DNA from: Akkermansiaceae bacterium UBA5689
Lineage (GTDB): Bacteria > Verrucomicrobiota > Verrucomicrobiia > Verrucomicrobiales > Akkermansiaceae
Direction: 5' to 3'
Length of the DNA stretch: 36,447 nt
NCBI GenBank assembly: GCA_002420305.1
Contig: DIHT01000012.1
Location: 3,464 to 39,910, forward strand
Of this stretch, positions 1-9,277 are shown piece by piece. The notes under the pieces were generated by a model, which was not told where the DNA came from, made no database searches, and saw only the letters and a program-made list of their open reading frames with translations. The position numbers and the translations under genes were made by a program. The stretch's first letter is position 1. Every line of letters begins with the position of its first letter.

Positions 1-989
1 AGCGCTCCGCCCAGAATCAATTGAGTCAGATAAGAACTATGAGGATGGTGGACAAACCAACCAAGCTCCTCTTTAGGAATAGAGCTCTCTGCACCAAACC
101 CCCGCCCGAACATCAACTCAAGACCCGAAATCCGCTCGAGAAACCATTGGTAAATATCAATCCGCCCGGTTGACCCTCGCGTGACAATATCGACCGAGAC
201 CAAATCGGCCGATCCTCCCATCCAAGACGTTAGTACAAGATAGAACCCCACCACCACCCCGATCCAAAGTCCAACCCTGAGAAATGCTCGGCCGTGGAAA
301 AAGCAGATCACCACCAATCCTGCAATGAGACCGAGCATTGGCCCACGACTCTGACTTGCCATTAACCCAAAGACTAAGGTCACCAGAGCGATCAACCATA
401 AACGCTGGTGAGCTCTCTTTTCCACGGAGAGTGCAAACCACGCCCCTGCCACCGCTCCAGCGGCGCACAACATCCCGGTCAAAACCGCATTCAGACCATC
501 ACTGTAAACGAGCATATTACGGAGGCGGTGGACTCCGAGGTCGCGCGATGGAGAACCGTAAAATACAAGCAGAGAATAAAGCACAACCACAGCCCCAAGA
601 ATTGCCAGCCCGCCCACGATCCACTCCCCGAGCCCCTTTTTTCTTCCAGTGGCCACAAGGGCCGCAGCAAGAACGAAAACGGAGATTGAATCGCCTATCC
701 CACCTTGCCCAACCACGAGAGGATCTGCCCACCCCCGGCTCAGGCTTTGCCACCCGAGGAGCAACGCCACCAGCCAGAGCCAGCGAGCCCCTGCCACCGC
801 CCTCGCGATCTGATCTGCTCCAAGGAGGACAAAGGGGAATACCAGCCACAGTGCCCGCCGATGGTGCCACCCGTCCTCAGCCACCCAGAAACCGGCCACC
901 CAGAAGCCGAGGGCCCCAGCCAACAGGAGCTCCCGGGACTTCCAGCAGCAGCTAAGAGCCTTTCCTGTCTTGCCTTGCAACCCCTTCAA
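1..989 (-). CDS. O-antigen ligase/polymerase family membrane protein (partial, C-terminus beyond window)
   Basis: The minus strand is open from a stop near 1067 to the window edge, about 329 codons without a stop. The translation is strongly hydrophobic with roughly eight or nine membrane segments, including GLAILGAVVVLYSLLVFY and LIAGLVVICFF. The SQSRGP motif followed by a large extracytoplasmic loop ending in GRGFGAESS and HHPHSSYL is the pattern of Wzy_C/WaaL enzymes, which join or polymerise lipid-linked glycans on the outer face of the inner membrane. No ATG is available near the front. I chose TTG at 989 because GGAAGG lies nine bases upstream. It is divergent from the FAD oxidase at 1061. 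The C-terminal end, including any last helices, lies outside the window. Whether it acts on O-antigen, exopolysaccharide or another glycan cannot be told from this sequence. Confidence 0.8.
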   Translation of the reverse strand, partial: MKGLQGKTGKALSCCWKSRELLLAGALGFWVAGFWVAEDGWHHRRALWLVFPFVLLGADQIARAVAGARWLWLVALLLGWQSLSRGWADPLVVGQGGIGDSISVFVLAAALVATGRKKGLGEWIVGGLAILGAVVVLYSLLVFYGSPSRDLGVHRLRNMLVYSDGLNAVLTGMLCAAGAVAGAWFALSVEKRAHQRLWLIALVTLVFGLMASQSRGPMLGLIAGLVVICFFHGRAFLRVGLWIGVVVGFYLVLTSWMGGSADLVSVDIVTRGSTGRIDIYQWFLERISGLELMFGRGFGAESSIPKEELGWFVHHPHSSYLTQLILGGA

Positions 990-1060
990 GGCCCCTACCC
1001 TTCCGACTGCCTCAGGAAGGTCAAGTGCTGTGAAAAAAACCTGTGGCCCAGGAGGCTGGA

Positions 1061-2440
1061 ATGGCCATTATTGTCTCCGTGCACGATGCGCTCGTCCAGT
1101 TACTTGGTGCCGCGAAGGTTTCTGCCGCGGCGGACGTCCTTGCCACTCACGCCTCCGACCGGTGGCATGCCTCTTCTCCCCCAGAGGTGGTCGTATTTGC
1201 GGAATCCACTGCGGACATCGTGGGCGTCATGCAATTTGCTCACGAGCGGCGCATTCCGGTAACAACGCGTGGCGCCGGAGTCGGTTATGTCGGGGGCTGC
1301 GTGCCCCAGCTGGGGGGAATTGCTCTGTCGCTTGCTCGCATGAATACGATTCTCGAGCTCAACCCCGGTGATGGCCTGGCGGTTGTCCAACCGGGCGTAA
1401 TTACCGCGGACTTGCAGAACGCTGCGCGAAAGATCGGGTGGTACTACCCTCCCGATCCTGCCTCTCTGAAGGAATGCTCGCTGGGAGGCAACATCGCCAC
1501 CAATGCAGGCGGTCCGCGCTGCCTAAAGTATGGTGTCACGCGCCCCTATGTTCTCGGGCTGGAAGTTGTGCTCGCCAATGGAAACGTCCTCCGCTGTGGC
1601 TCAAGATGTCATAAGAACAAAACCGGCTTCGACCTCGTAGGCCTTTTCGTCGGCTCGGAAGGCATGCTAGGCGTCGTCAGTCAGGCTACTCTCCGCCTCA
1701 TTCCGCATCCTCAGGCCCGCGCCATGCTGACCGCCACCTTCCCAGAATTTCAGCACGCCGCCCACGCAGTTCAGCAAATACTCAACTCTGGGCATCTCCC
1801 CTCCGCTCTTGAAATCACCGACGGTTTCACTCTCCAAGCCGCTCGTGAATATCTTGGACCCGATGCTCTCCCAGCCGGAGATGCGCATCTCATCGTTGAG
1901 ATCGATGGCCGCACCCAAGCGATTGAGGGCGAACGGCAAGAGCTCGCCAGCCTCCTGCAGGAGCTTGGCGCGCTTACCACGGAGCACCATTGCGACGAGG
2001 AGGCCTGCGAAAAGGTCTGGCAGTTGCGGCGCGATTTCTCCTACTCGCTGCGCAACACTGGACTGACAAAACTCAATGAGGATATTGTTGTGCCGCGCTC
2101 CAAGCTCTTGGACCTCGTCGAATTCGCCCGCGAAATGCAAGATCGCACTGGGATCGCGATCGCGTGCTTTGGACACGCGGGGGACGGCAACATTCACACC
2201 AATCTGATGGTGAAGGATTACGAGAATCCGGAAGTTCGGGAAAAAGCAGACCACGCTCTGGACGAACTCTTCCAGTGGATCACCAAGAGCGGTGGCGTGA
2301 TTACCGGAGAGCATGGGATTGGACTCGCCAAGAAGCGATGGTTTGCCGACGCAGTCGGCGAAGAAGCTGTTTCTGCTCACTCCGCCCTCAAATTGGCTAT
2401 GGACCCACGCGGGATCCTCAACCCCGGCAAGTTCATCTAG
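1061..2440 (+). CDS. glcD: FAD-linked oxidase, glycolate oxidase GlcD / D-lactate dehydrogenase family
   Basis: A 459-residue protein of the VAO/GlcD family, which oxidises 2-hydroxy acids such as glycolate or D-lactate with FAD. The N-terminal half carries the FAD-binding PCMH domain (TTRGAGVGYVGG and SLGGNIATNAGGPRCLKYG). The C-terminal FAD oxidase domain has the diagnostic GHAGDGNIHTN and GEHGIGLAKK motifs and ends in the usual LNPGK. An earlier GTG at 1043 is in frame, but ATG at 1061 has AGGAGG five bases upstream and is the better start. GlcE and GlcF partners are not adjacent, so the true substrate and electron acceptor are open; the symbol reflects the family, not a proven substrate. 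A strong hairpin follows the stop. Confidence 0.88.
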   Translation: MAIIVSVHDALVQLLGAAKVSAAADVLATHASDRWHASSPPEVVVFAESTADIVGVMQFAHERRIPVTTRGAGVGYVGGCVPQLGGIALSLARMNTILELNPGDGLAVVQPGVITADLQNAARKIGWYYPPDPASLKECSLGGNIATNAGGPRCLKYGVTRPYVLGLEVVLANGNVLRCGSRCHKNKTGFDLVGLFVGSEGMLGVVSQATLRLIPHPQARAMLTATFPEFQHAAHAVQQILNSGHLPSALEITDGFTLQAAREYLGPDALPAGDAHLIVEIDGRTQAIEGERQELASLLQELGALTTEHHCDEEACEKVWQLRRDFSYSLRNTGLTKLNEDIVVPRSKLLDLVEFAREMQDRTGIAIACFGHAGDGNIHTNLMVKDYENPEVREKADHALDELFQWITKSGGVITGEHGIGLAKKRWFADAVGEEAVSAHSALKLAMDPRGILNPGKFI

Positions 2441-2476
2441 ACCGCGGGGGACCACGAACAAGGGCCAGTAGACGAA

Positions 2477-2508
2477 AATATGGCCTCGGTAGGCTGCGAG
2501 GCCGTATT
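2477..2508 (+). terminator. Strong hairpin downstream of the GlcD-type gene, probable terminator
   Basis: Two 12-base arms (2477-2488 and 2497-2508) pair completely with one G-T wobble around an 8-base loop. The core is GGCCTCG/CGAGGCC extended by AATAT/GTATT. It begins 36 bases after the GlcD stop codon. The T content just downstream is modest (ATTCTGGCGCTGTTT), so a classical U-tract terminator is only partly matched; an mRNA-stabilising 3' hairpin is the alternative. Confidence 0.5.
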
Positions 2509-2614
2509 CTGGCGCTGTTTCCGGCACAGTCGCCCCAACACGCGACAGGAAGGCTAAAACTTCCCGTTGTAAGTCCCCGCTGCACGGGAGATACTGTGAG
2601 AAACAAACCCTCTA

Positions 2615-5353
2615 ATGCGAACTCTCTGCCTGCTCTCTCTGCTAGTCGCCAATCTCCTTCCGGGGTCAGCGCGAGGCGAATTTGCCTTCCAGGAGTATAA
2701 AGACCGCCTCCCGTGGATCTGGGAGTCGCCAACCAAGACCCCGGCGCCTGCGGTGACAGACAAAGAGTGGCCCACAGATGAGATCGATGCATTCATCCTC
2801 GCGGCCCTCGAGGAAAGCGCGATGTCCCCAGCTCCACCTGCGAGTGACCGTCACTGGTTTCGCCGAGTCAATTTTGCTATCACGGGATTGCCCCCAACGC
2901 CCGAGGCAACGGAAGAGTTCCTCTCCAGTGCGGATAAGGACCGACGCAAGAGCACGGTTCTAGATCTACTTGCCTCTCCACACTATGGCGAACGGTGGGC
3001 GCGCCACTGGATGGATCTCGTTCGTTATGCGGAATCTCGGGGCCACGAGAGTGATTTCGGAATCGCCAACGCATGGCGTTACCGAGACTACCTAGTCCGG
3101 GCATTTAACGCCGATGTTCCCTACAACGATTTTGTCACTGAACACATTGCCGGCGACCTCCTTGCGGCGCCTCGCCTCGACCCCCAGACAAAAGCCAATG
3201 AGTCCATCTTGGCGACCGGGTGGCCATTCCTCGGGGAAGAGGTCCACTCTCCGGTCGATATCCGGCAGGACGAATGCGATCGCACAGACAACAAGATTGA
3301 CGTGCTTAGCAAAACCTTCCTTGGGCTCACCGTTGCATGTGCCCGATGCCATGATCACATGTTCGACGCGATTTATCAGAAGGACTACTACGCTCTGTCC
3401 GGATTCGTTGCGAGTTCGAGCTACCGGCAGGTCCGCTACGAATCCATCGAGGTGAACAAGGCTCAGGCCCGGAAGCTTGAGGCCCTGCGCGCAAAAGCCG
3501 CAACTCAGGTTCTGAAGAACTTTGCCCGCGAAGCCGAACCCCATTTTGTGGAGTTAAGCAAGCAGCCCACATACCGAATACCCGGGCCCTTTAAGGTCCA
3601 GCCCGAAGAGGGACAGGATGTCCGGGTTATTGCTGATTACACTCGCCCCAATCTAGCTCCCTGGATCGTAGACGGGCCCTCTTTCGGGTCAGGAGTCTCT
3701 CCCGAAGGGTCCCTCCTCCTCGGATCTAATCCCGACGAGCCAGGTCTCCGTATCGCGGGCTACGGCGCTGCGCGCCGGGATCCTTTTTGGAATGGGCTCA
3801 AGATAACCGACAGCGCCAATGACTCCGGGTCTTTCAACAGTCATTCGCGATCCGGGAAAATGATCCGGACCCCCGCATTCGAGCTAAAAACGGGCCGCCT
3901 GCACTACCTGATCCGAGGACATGCCTCCGTCTACGCCGGGGTTGGTCAGCATATCATGATCACCGGGCCACTCCATGGAAGACTGGTCCAACGGCCGAAG
4001 ATTGATGGCGATCAGCCACGATGGGTAAGCCACGACCTGTCCCGATACGCGGGGCTCCGGACTCACATCGAGTTTGGGGCGGAGGGCGGTAGCCCTCTCG
4101 AGGTTCTCATGGTAGTTGAGGCAGACAAGCCTCCGCCCGTCGAGCAGAAGCAACTCAACCTAACCCGTATCGATCTCTCCGCGGCATGGAAGGACCTGGC
4201 CGACGGGGTGGTCGAAAAGGAGAATCTTCATGCCGCGCGCTGGATCGTTGAGCAACCAAAGCTCAAAGCGTCCCAGATCGCCTCATCCTACCTAAAGGAG
4301 CTTGATGCTATTCGTAAAGGGGTCAAATGGGAATCGGGCCTAGCCGTGGCATGGCTGGATGGCAATGGCGTCAACGAGTATAACATGGACCGCGGAGATC
4401 CAGCAAAGCCACTGAAGCCTGCGACCAGAGGCCTCCCCAAGGCATTTGGTCTGAGCTCCATCGACAGTAAAAACTCCGGACGGCTCGAACTGGCACGGCA
4501 GGTCACAAGCCCAAGTAACCCGTTGACCGCCCGGGTCATGGTCAACCGTATCTGGCACCAGCTGTTCGGCCTTGGCCTTGTTCGAACCGTTGACAATTTC
4601 GGGTGGCTGGGGGAACGCCCCTCTCATCCCGAACTCCTTGACTACCTCGCGACAGAATTTATGGAAACCCATAAATGGTCGATCAAGTCTTTCGTCGCAA
4701 GGCTTCTCCTTACGAAAGCCTACGGCCAGTCCAGCGCCAGTGCCGACCCGGTATTTGACCAGAAGGATCCAACCAATATCCTTCTCCACCGGATGCCTGT
4801 CCGGCGGCTGGAAGCCGAGGCAATTCGAGACTCCGTGCTGGCTGTTTCCGGACGGCTTGAGCGCAAAATTGGGGGGAAACCCATCCCCACCTACCTCGAC
4901 GAATTCGTGGTGGGCAGGGGGCGCCCCGGAGGGGGCCCACTGGACGGCGCAGGTCGTAGATCGCTTTACACCTCTGTTCGGCGAAACTTCCTCCCCACCC
5001 TGATGCTAGCCTTTGACTTTCCCGCTCCATTCAGCACCAAGGGGAAGAGAGACATCACGAATGTTCCCGCGCAATCGCTGGCCCTGATGAACGATAAGCT
5101 CATTTACGAACAGGCCCGGATTTGGGCTCAGAAGATTCTGAAGGAAATGCCTTCCGCGACTCCCGAGGAGAGGCTGAATCGCATGTTTGAGAATGCGTTC
5201 ACACGGCGAGCCGGAAGACACGAGATTGCCATCCTGATGGAATCCCTTCCCGGACTCATGGAGCTGCACGGCGGCAATCCTAATTCCGAAGGGTTGTGGC
5301 AGGACCTCTGCCACAGTCTGTTTTCCATGAACGACTTCATTTACCTCCCATGA
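2615..5353 (+). CDS. Secreted DUF1549/DUF1553 domain protein with a CxxCH motif
   Basis: A 912-residue protein starting with a short signal peptide (about residues 1-21). Residues ~55-265 match the DUF1549 family typical of Planctomycetes and Verrucomicrobia, with the signature around GLPPTPEA, GERWARHWMDLVRYAES and the ACARCHDHMFD segment. C242, C245 and H246 form a CxxCH motif of the kind that attaches heme c, and the family has been linked to planctomycete-type cytochromes. The last ~300 residues, from the NPLTARVMVNRIWHQLFG region on, are DUF1553. The middle section (~300-560) is not recognised and looks beta-rich. The stop overlaps the start of the DUF1501 gene (ATGA), so the two are translationally coupled. 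The pair is widespread in the group and often found near sulfatases; the biochemical role is unknown. Heme attachment is inference. Confidence 0.88.
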   Translation: MRTLCLLSLLVANLLPGSARGEFAFQEYKDRLPWIWESPTKTPAPAVTDKEWPTDEIDAFILAALEESAMSPAPPASDRHWFRRVNFAITGLPPTPEATEEFLSSADKDRRKSTVLDLLASPHYGERWARHWMDLVRYAESRGHESDFGIANAWRYRDYLVRAFNADVPYNDFVTEHIAGDLLAAPRLDPQTKANESILATGWPFLGEEVHSPVDIRQDECDRTDNKIDVLSKTFLGLTVACARCHDHMFDAIYQKDYYALSGFVASSSYRQVRYESIEVNKAQARKLEALRAKAATQVLKNFAREAEPHFVELSKQPTYRIPGPFKVQPEEGQDVRVIADYTRPNLAPWIVDGPSFGSGVSPEGSLLLGSNPDEPGLRIAGYGAARRDPFWNGLKITDSANDSGSFNSHSRSGKMIRTPAFELKTGRLHYLIRGHASVYAGVGQHIMITGPLHGRLVQRPKIDGDQPRWVSHDLSRYAGLRTHIEFGAEGGSPLEVLMVVEADKPPPVEQKQLNLTRIDLSAAWKDLADGVVEKENLHAARWIVEQPKLKASQIASSYLKELDAIRKGVKWESGLAVAWLDGNGVNEYNMDRGDPAKPLKPATRGLPKAFGLSSIDSKNSGRLELARQVTSPSNPLTARVMVNRIWHQLFGLGLVRTVDNFGWLGERPSHPELLDYLATEFMETHKWSIKSFVARLLLTKAYGQSSASADPVFDQKDPTNILLHRMPVRRLEAEAIRDSVLAVSGRLERKIGGKPIPTYLDEFVVGRGRPGGGPLDGAGRRSLYTSVRRNFLPTLMLAFDFPAPFSTKGKRDITNVPAQSLALMNDKLIYEQARIWAQKILKEMPSATPEERLNRMFENAFTRRAGRHEIAILMESLPGLMELHGGNPNSEGLWQDLCHSLFSMNDFIYLP

Positions 5354-6747
5354 GTTCAAGCCCGTTTCCACTCTCCCGCCGCGAAGTCCTGCAAAAATCC
5401 TCCATGGGATTTGGCGCCCTCGCCATGGCAGGGCTCATGGACAAAGCCAAAGCGGCATCGCCCCTGATTCCCGACAGTCACTTCCCGGGAAAGGCGCGGA
5501 ACATTATCTTCCTTTTCATGGAAGGGGGGGTCTCCCAAGTGGATTCCTTCGACTACAAGCCGATGCTTGAAAAGTATCACGGGCAGGACCCTCGAAAGGC
5601 GATCGGCAAGCTGGAGAAAACCCAGTTCGAAAATATTGGGAAAGTGATGAAATCTCCGTGGACGTTCAAGCAGCGCGGCGAGAGCGGAATGTGGGTAAGC
5701 GACCTTTTCCCCCACATTGCGGGAATGGCAGACGATCTCTGCGTCGTTCGCTCAATGACCTCAAACTTCCCGGAGCATACCTCCGCAAACTATTTTTTTC
5801 ATAGTGGAACAGGACTACAGGGGCGGCCAAGTATGGGCGCTTGGGCTTCTTACGGGCTGGGTAAGGAAAGTGATAATCTTCCTGGATATGTCGTCATAAA
5901 CGGAGGCCGAATCCCGTCTGGCGGGCTCGACTGTTTCTCCAATGGCTTTCTCACCGCTACCCACCGGGGGAGCCTTCTCAACGCCAACGGGACACCTGTC
6001 GCAAACGTGAGCCCCAATGAGAAAGACGCCAGAAGCCAGCTCCTCAAGCGGCGCCTGATCGGAAACCTCAATGCCCGCTCCTCCAAGGGAAACACCGAGC
6101 TGGAATCTGCCATCATAAATTACGAGCTGGCGGCCCGAATGCAGCTCGCGATTCCCGAGCTCATGGATTTCAGTCAAGAGTCCGCTTCAACTAAAGAGCT
6201 CTACGGAATTGAAGACAGCTACAAAGGAACTCAAACCTATGCACGAGAGTGCCTGATTGCCCGCAGGCTCATTGAGCGCGGGGTCCGCTTCGTCGAGCTC
6301 ACGATTCCAAACATCGGAGAGGACCGCTGGGATGCTCATGGAGGGCTGCAGAAGAATCACGGCAACAACGCTCGTTCCGTGGACAAGCCCATCGCGGGCC
6401 TGCTCAAGGACCTGAAGGCCAGAGGCATGCTGGATGATACTCTCGTTCTCTGGTCTGGAGAGTTCGGGCGGACTCCCTTTGCGCAGGGAGGCAATGGCCG
6501 GGATCATAATGAATTCGGATTCTCTCTCTGGATGGCAGGAGCCGGGGTCAAGCCAGGCACGGTGTATGGAGGAACTGACCAGTGGGGTTACAAGGCGGAG
6601 GAGAACCCCCTGGAAGTCCATGATCTTCATGCCACGATTCTTCACTTGATGGGGATTAATCACAAAGAGCTTACTTACCGCTTCAGCGGCCGCGATATTC
6701 GGCTCACCGATGTTCATGGTCGGGTTGTCGAGGAGTTACTCTCCTAA
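5350..6747 (+). CDS. DUF1501 family protein with Tat signal
   Basis: A 465-residue protein. The N-terminus has a twin-arginine signal (SRREVLQKSSMGFGALAMAG), so it is probably exported folded. The rest is a DUF1501 domain, related to the alkaline phosphatase/sulfatase superfamily, with NIIFLFMEGGVSQVDSFD near the front and LVLWSGEFGRTPFAQ and GRDHNEFG towards the end, where metal-binding residues of the superfamily normally lie. I chose the ATG at 5350, which overlaps the preceding TGA by four bases, rather than a longer in-frame start at 5296. Coupling to the DUF1549/1553 gene suggests equimolar synthesis and a shared extracytoplasmic function. The substrate is unknown. No terminator-quality hairpin with a T-tract was seen in the 53 bases before the next convergent stop. 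Confidence 0.88.
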   Translation: MSSSPFPLSRREVLQKSSMGFGALAMAGLMDKAKAASPLIPDSHFPGKARNIIFLFMEGGVSQVDSFDYKPMLEKYHGQDPRKAIGKLEKTQFENIGKVMKSPWTFKQRGESGMWVSDLFPHIAGMADDLCVVRSMTSNFPEHTSANYFFHSGTGLQGRPSMGAWASYGLGKESDNLPGYVVINGGRIPSGGLDCFSNGFLTATHRGSLLNANGTPVANVSPNEKDARSQLLKRRLIGNLNARSSKGNTELESAIINYELAARMQLAIPELMDFSQESASTKELYGIEDSYKGTQTYARECLIARRLIERGVRFVELTIPNIGEDRWDAHGGLQKNHGNNARSVDKPIAGLLKDLKARGMLDDTLVLWSGEFGRTPFAQGGNGRDHNEFGFSLWMAGAGVKPGTVYGGTDQWGYKAEENPLEVHDLHATILHLMGINHKELTYRFSGRDIRLTDVHGRVVEELLS

Positions 6748-6800
6748 TTCTGCCCTCGTGGCTGTCGCCCCCTGGACGTCTTTACGCCAGCCATTCTTAG

Positions 6801-7601
6801 CTATTCCGCGAGCTGGAAGACCCTCTGCACCGATTCAAAAACACTCAGCGGCGCTATGGCTGTCCCTTCCGGACCCGTAGGGCGGGAGGCTTCAATCAAT
6901 TTCGCGGGGTGGATTCGGTTCCCCTTCCTCAGGGAATATCCTGATCCGGGATCCACGCACGCTCCCTCGTAAATCTCGAAATGCAGGTGAGCCAGCCAGG
7001 CGCCATTACCAGTTCCCACGGTCCCAAGGCGCTGTCCGCGCGCTACAACCCCACCGACAGCCACCCCAATTCGGTCCAGATGCCCATAGAGGCTATGAAA
7101 TTTCCGCCCATCCGGCTGGCGGTGGCCCAGAATGATCACCTTTCCCCAATTCCCTCCCCGGTCACCCGCAAAAACAACATGGCCGTTTCCCATCGCGTAG
7201 ACGGGATCTCCGAGATCTGAGTCTCCTCCTCCTATTCCGTTCAGGTCCTCTCCGAGATGGTTCATTTGCACTCGTTCATTACGCTCTAGGAACGGTTGCG
7301 CATTGTAGGTAAACGCTCCGGTCTCCGATCCCAGGGGCTGGTCCAGTAATGCCACCGGGGCCAGAAGGAAACGATTGAATGCATCGTGGAGTATGAACTG
7401 GCGGTCAAAAGCAGGAACCCGCCCTTCCGCTTCTTCACTCGCTCCGATCGGGTATCCCGGAGGAGCATCCGCGTCCTGCCAGGACCGGAGAGACTGAATA
7501 GGATCTCGTGGGCGAGGGCTGTTGAAAAAAATAGCCCCCAACAGGAAGAGCACAAAGATGCACAGCCCCACTACAAGCTCACTACGAAAACCACGTCCCA
7601 T
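6801..7601 (-). CDS. M23 family metallopeptidase, membrane-anchored
   Basis: A 266-residue protein with an N-terminal membrane segment (residues ~8-26) that anchors it facing the periplasm. The M23/LytM zinc site is visible: H115 and D119 in NHLGEDLNG, H174 in LYGHL and the H205-x-H207 pair in AHLHFEI. M23 enzymes cut peptide crosslinks of peptidoglycan, and with all ligands present this one should be catalytic rather than an EnvC-like activator. The C-terminal ~55 residues (DPGSGY onward) extend past the core domain. It is the last gene of the minus-strand run and lies 89 bases after htrA, with a hairpin in between. Whether it shares that transcript is uncertain. Confidence 0.85.
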   Translation of the reverse strand: MGRGFRSELVVGLCIFVLFLLGAIFFNSPRPRDPIQSLRSWQDADAPPGYPIGASEEAEGRVPAFDRQFILHDAFNRFLLAPVALLDQPLGSETGAFTYNAQPFLERNERVQMNHLGEDLNGIGGGDSDLGDPVYAMGNGHVVFAGDRGGNWGKVIILGHRQPDGRKFHSLYGHLDRIGVAVGGVVARGQRLGTVGTGNGAWLAHLHFEIYEGACVDPGSGYSLRKGNRIHPAKLIEASRPTGPEGTAIAPLSVFESVQRVFQLAE

Positions 7602-7637
7602 AACTTGAACAGCACTCGAAGAGCCGGCCCATCTGCC

Positions 7638-7665
7638 AGCTTACGGTCGATCTTCTCCGTAGGCT
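7638..7665 (-). repeat. Inverted repeat between htrA and the M23 peptidase gene
   Basis: Nine-base arms (AGCTTACGG at 7638-7646 and CCGTAGGCT at 7657-7665) pair with one wobble around a ten-base loop. It lies in the 89-base gap downstream of htrA and upstream of the peptidase start. There is no T-tract on the transcribed side, so it could be an RNA stem that protects or partly terminates the upstream message. Confidence 0.35.
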
Positions 7666-7690
7666 ATCCGGCAAACCATGGGGAACCAGC

Positions 7691-9220
7691 CTATTCCTCT
7701 TGCTCCGGAAGACGCACCCGGGCAAAGGGCCTCACCCGATAGACCTTCCTTCCCCGTTGCACCGTTAGGGAGGTTTGCTGCTCCGTCGCTGAAGCGATCA
7801 GCTTGTCATAAAAATCTGCCGGCTGATCCACCCGGGCATTGTTAATTTCCAAAATCATATCCCCAACCCGCAGCCCCCTTCCGGCCGCCTGCCCTTCGGG
7901 ATGGATTCCGGAGATCAGAACCCCCCTGGCTCCACGAGTTCGCTGGAGCAGGGTCAATCCCTGCACGGTGATGCCAATATCCCTGATTACGGCTTGATCC
8001 GATATGCTTCGCTCCACAGGGCCGCTCGCCTGCGTCAGGGTTTCAGCCTCTTCTGCATCAATGACCGTGGCTTTTAGAGTGACCTCCTCGCCCTTTCTCC
8101 AAACCGTAATATCCACCTCGCGAGCGACCGGGGTTCTTTGAATCTGGGCAAAGAATTGAACCCTGCTCTCAACGTTTTTATCGTTATAGCGCACCACAAC
8201 ATCATCTGGTAACAAGCCTGAAGCCTCGGCAGGGGACTCTGGAACAACATCCTGAATATAGACCCCGCCATTCTCATACCACCCTACTTTTTCTCTAATG
8301 AGAGGGTTCCAATCATAGCAACGAACACCTAGCCAGCCCCGGGTGGCCCTGCCTTTAGCAAGAATCTGTTCGAACACCTCGCGCACGTCATTGGAGGGTA
8401 TGGAAAAACCAATTCCAACGAATCCCTCGTCCTCCGTGTCAGGAGAGTAAATCGCCACATTGATCCCGATTATTTCACCGAGAATATTCACCAGCGGACC
8501 TCCCGAGTTTCCAGGATTGATCGCCGCATCTGTCTGAAAGAGGTCGCGTTGACGATCAGAGATCGTCCTCTCCTTGGCTGAAATAATTCCTCGGGTCACC
8601 GTCTCCCCCAGTCCAAAAGGATTGCCAATGGCCAGAGCCTGCTGACCCTGGCGAACCCGATCAGAGTCCCCGAACTTAAGAGGCTTAAACTCCCGGTTGG
8701 CCTTGATTCGGATCACCGCAATATCCAGCGCCCGGTCTTCACCAATCACAACAGCAGGATAGGTTTTGCCATCGTGCATGGTCACAGTGATTCTGGATTT
8801 CCCATTCGTCACGTGTTCGTTGGTTACTACGTGCCCTTCTCTCGAGACGACCACTCCGGAGCCAATTCCGCGGACGGGATACCCCTCGTCTACCCAAACC
8901 CGGCCAAGCCAGTCCTGCATGAAGTTTCTCTTCACTCCCTCGGTTTGCAGAGAGACTACCGAAGGCACCACCGCAGCCGTCAGTCGCGCAAATTCCTCGT
9001 CAAGCGCTGCAAGGTATTCCACGTCCCCAAGAGAGAGTGCTGGTTTGCTGCTAAGGGTATACCTTTCCGGAACATAGTTGCTCTCTCGGTCTTTCGCCCC
9101 AAAGTTCAGGAGATTCGAAAGGCCCCCTATCCCGGGCAGCTTCCGGAAACCAGCGACTACCAGAAAGGCCAGCAGGAATACCCCAAGGAGAACGGCCGTT
9201 CGACGCAATGCCATATTCAT
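7691..9220 (-). CDS. htrA: HtrA/Deg-type serine protease with two PDZ domains
   Basis: A 509-residue trypsin-like protease of the periplasmic quality-control family. Residues ~6-24 form a signal anchor. The catalytic triad is complete: H136 in VVTNEHVTNG, D166 in RALDIAVIRI and S239 in NPGNSGGPLVN. Two PDZ domains follow at about 280-375 and 405-500, the layout of DegP/DegQ. The region before the protease domain (~25-75) is a linker of low similarity to anything I recognise. It sits among peptidoglycan enzymes in a minus-strand run, 57 bases after the NAD(P)HX repair gene. Two starts six bases apart (9220 and 9214) are possible. No sigma-E-like promoter could be identified by eye. Confidence 0.9.
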   Translation of the reverse strand: MNMALRRTAVLLGVFLLAFLVVAGFRKLPGIGGLSNLLNFGAKDRESNYVPERYTLSSKPALSLGDVEYLAALDEEFARLTAAVVPSVVSLQTEGVKRNFMQDWLGRVWVDEGYPVRGIGSGVVVSREGHVVTNEHVTNGKSRITVTMHDGKTYPAVVIGEDRALDIAVIRIKANREFKPLKFGDSDRVRQGQQALAIGNPFGLGETVTRGIISAKERTISDRQRDLFQTDAAINPGNSGGPLVNILGEIIGINVAIYSPDTEDEGFVGIGFSIPSNDVREVFEQILAKGRATRGWLGVRCYDWNPLIREKVGWYENGGVYIQDVVPESPAEASGLLPDDVVVRYNDKNVESRVQFFAQIQRTPVAREVDITVWRKGEEVTLKATVIDAEEAETLTQASGPVERSISDQAVIRDIGITVQGLTLLQRTRGARGVLISGIHPEGQAAGRGLRVGDMILEINNARVDQPADFYDKLIASATEQQTSLTVQRGRKVYRVRPFARVRLPEQEE

Positions 9221-9277
9221 GATCGTTGGGTGCCTAGTTCGAGAATGGATCCTTTTGGACGGGGGGAAAGCGGAAAT

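Noticed and set aside
338..955. A long plus-strand reading frame of about 205 codons
   Set aside because: It is rich in Arg/Pro/Ser, has no domain, and lies opposite the clearly membrane-protein-like O-antigen ligase frame.
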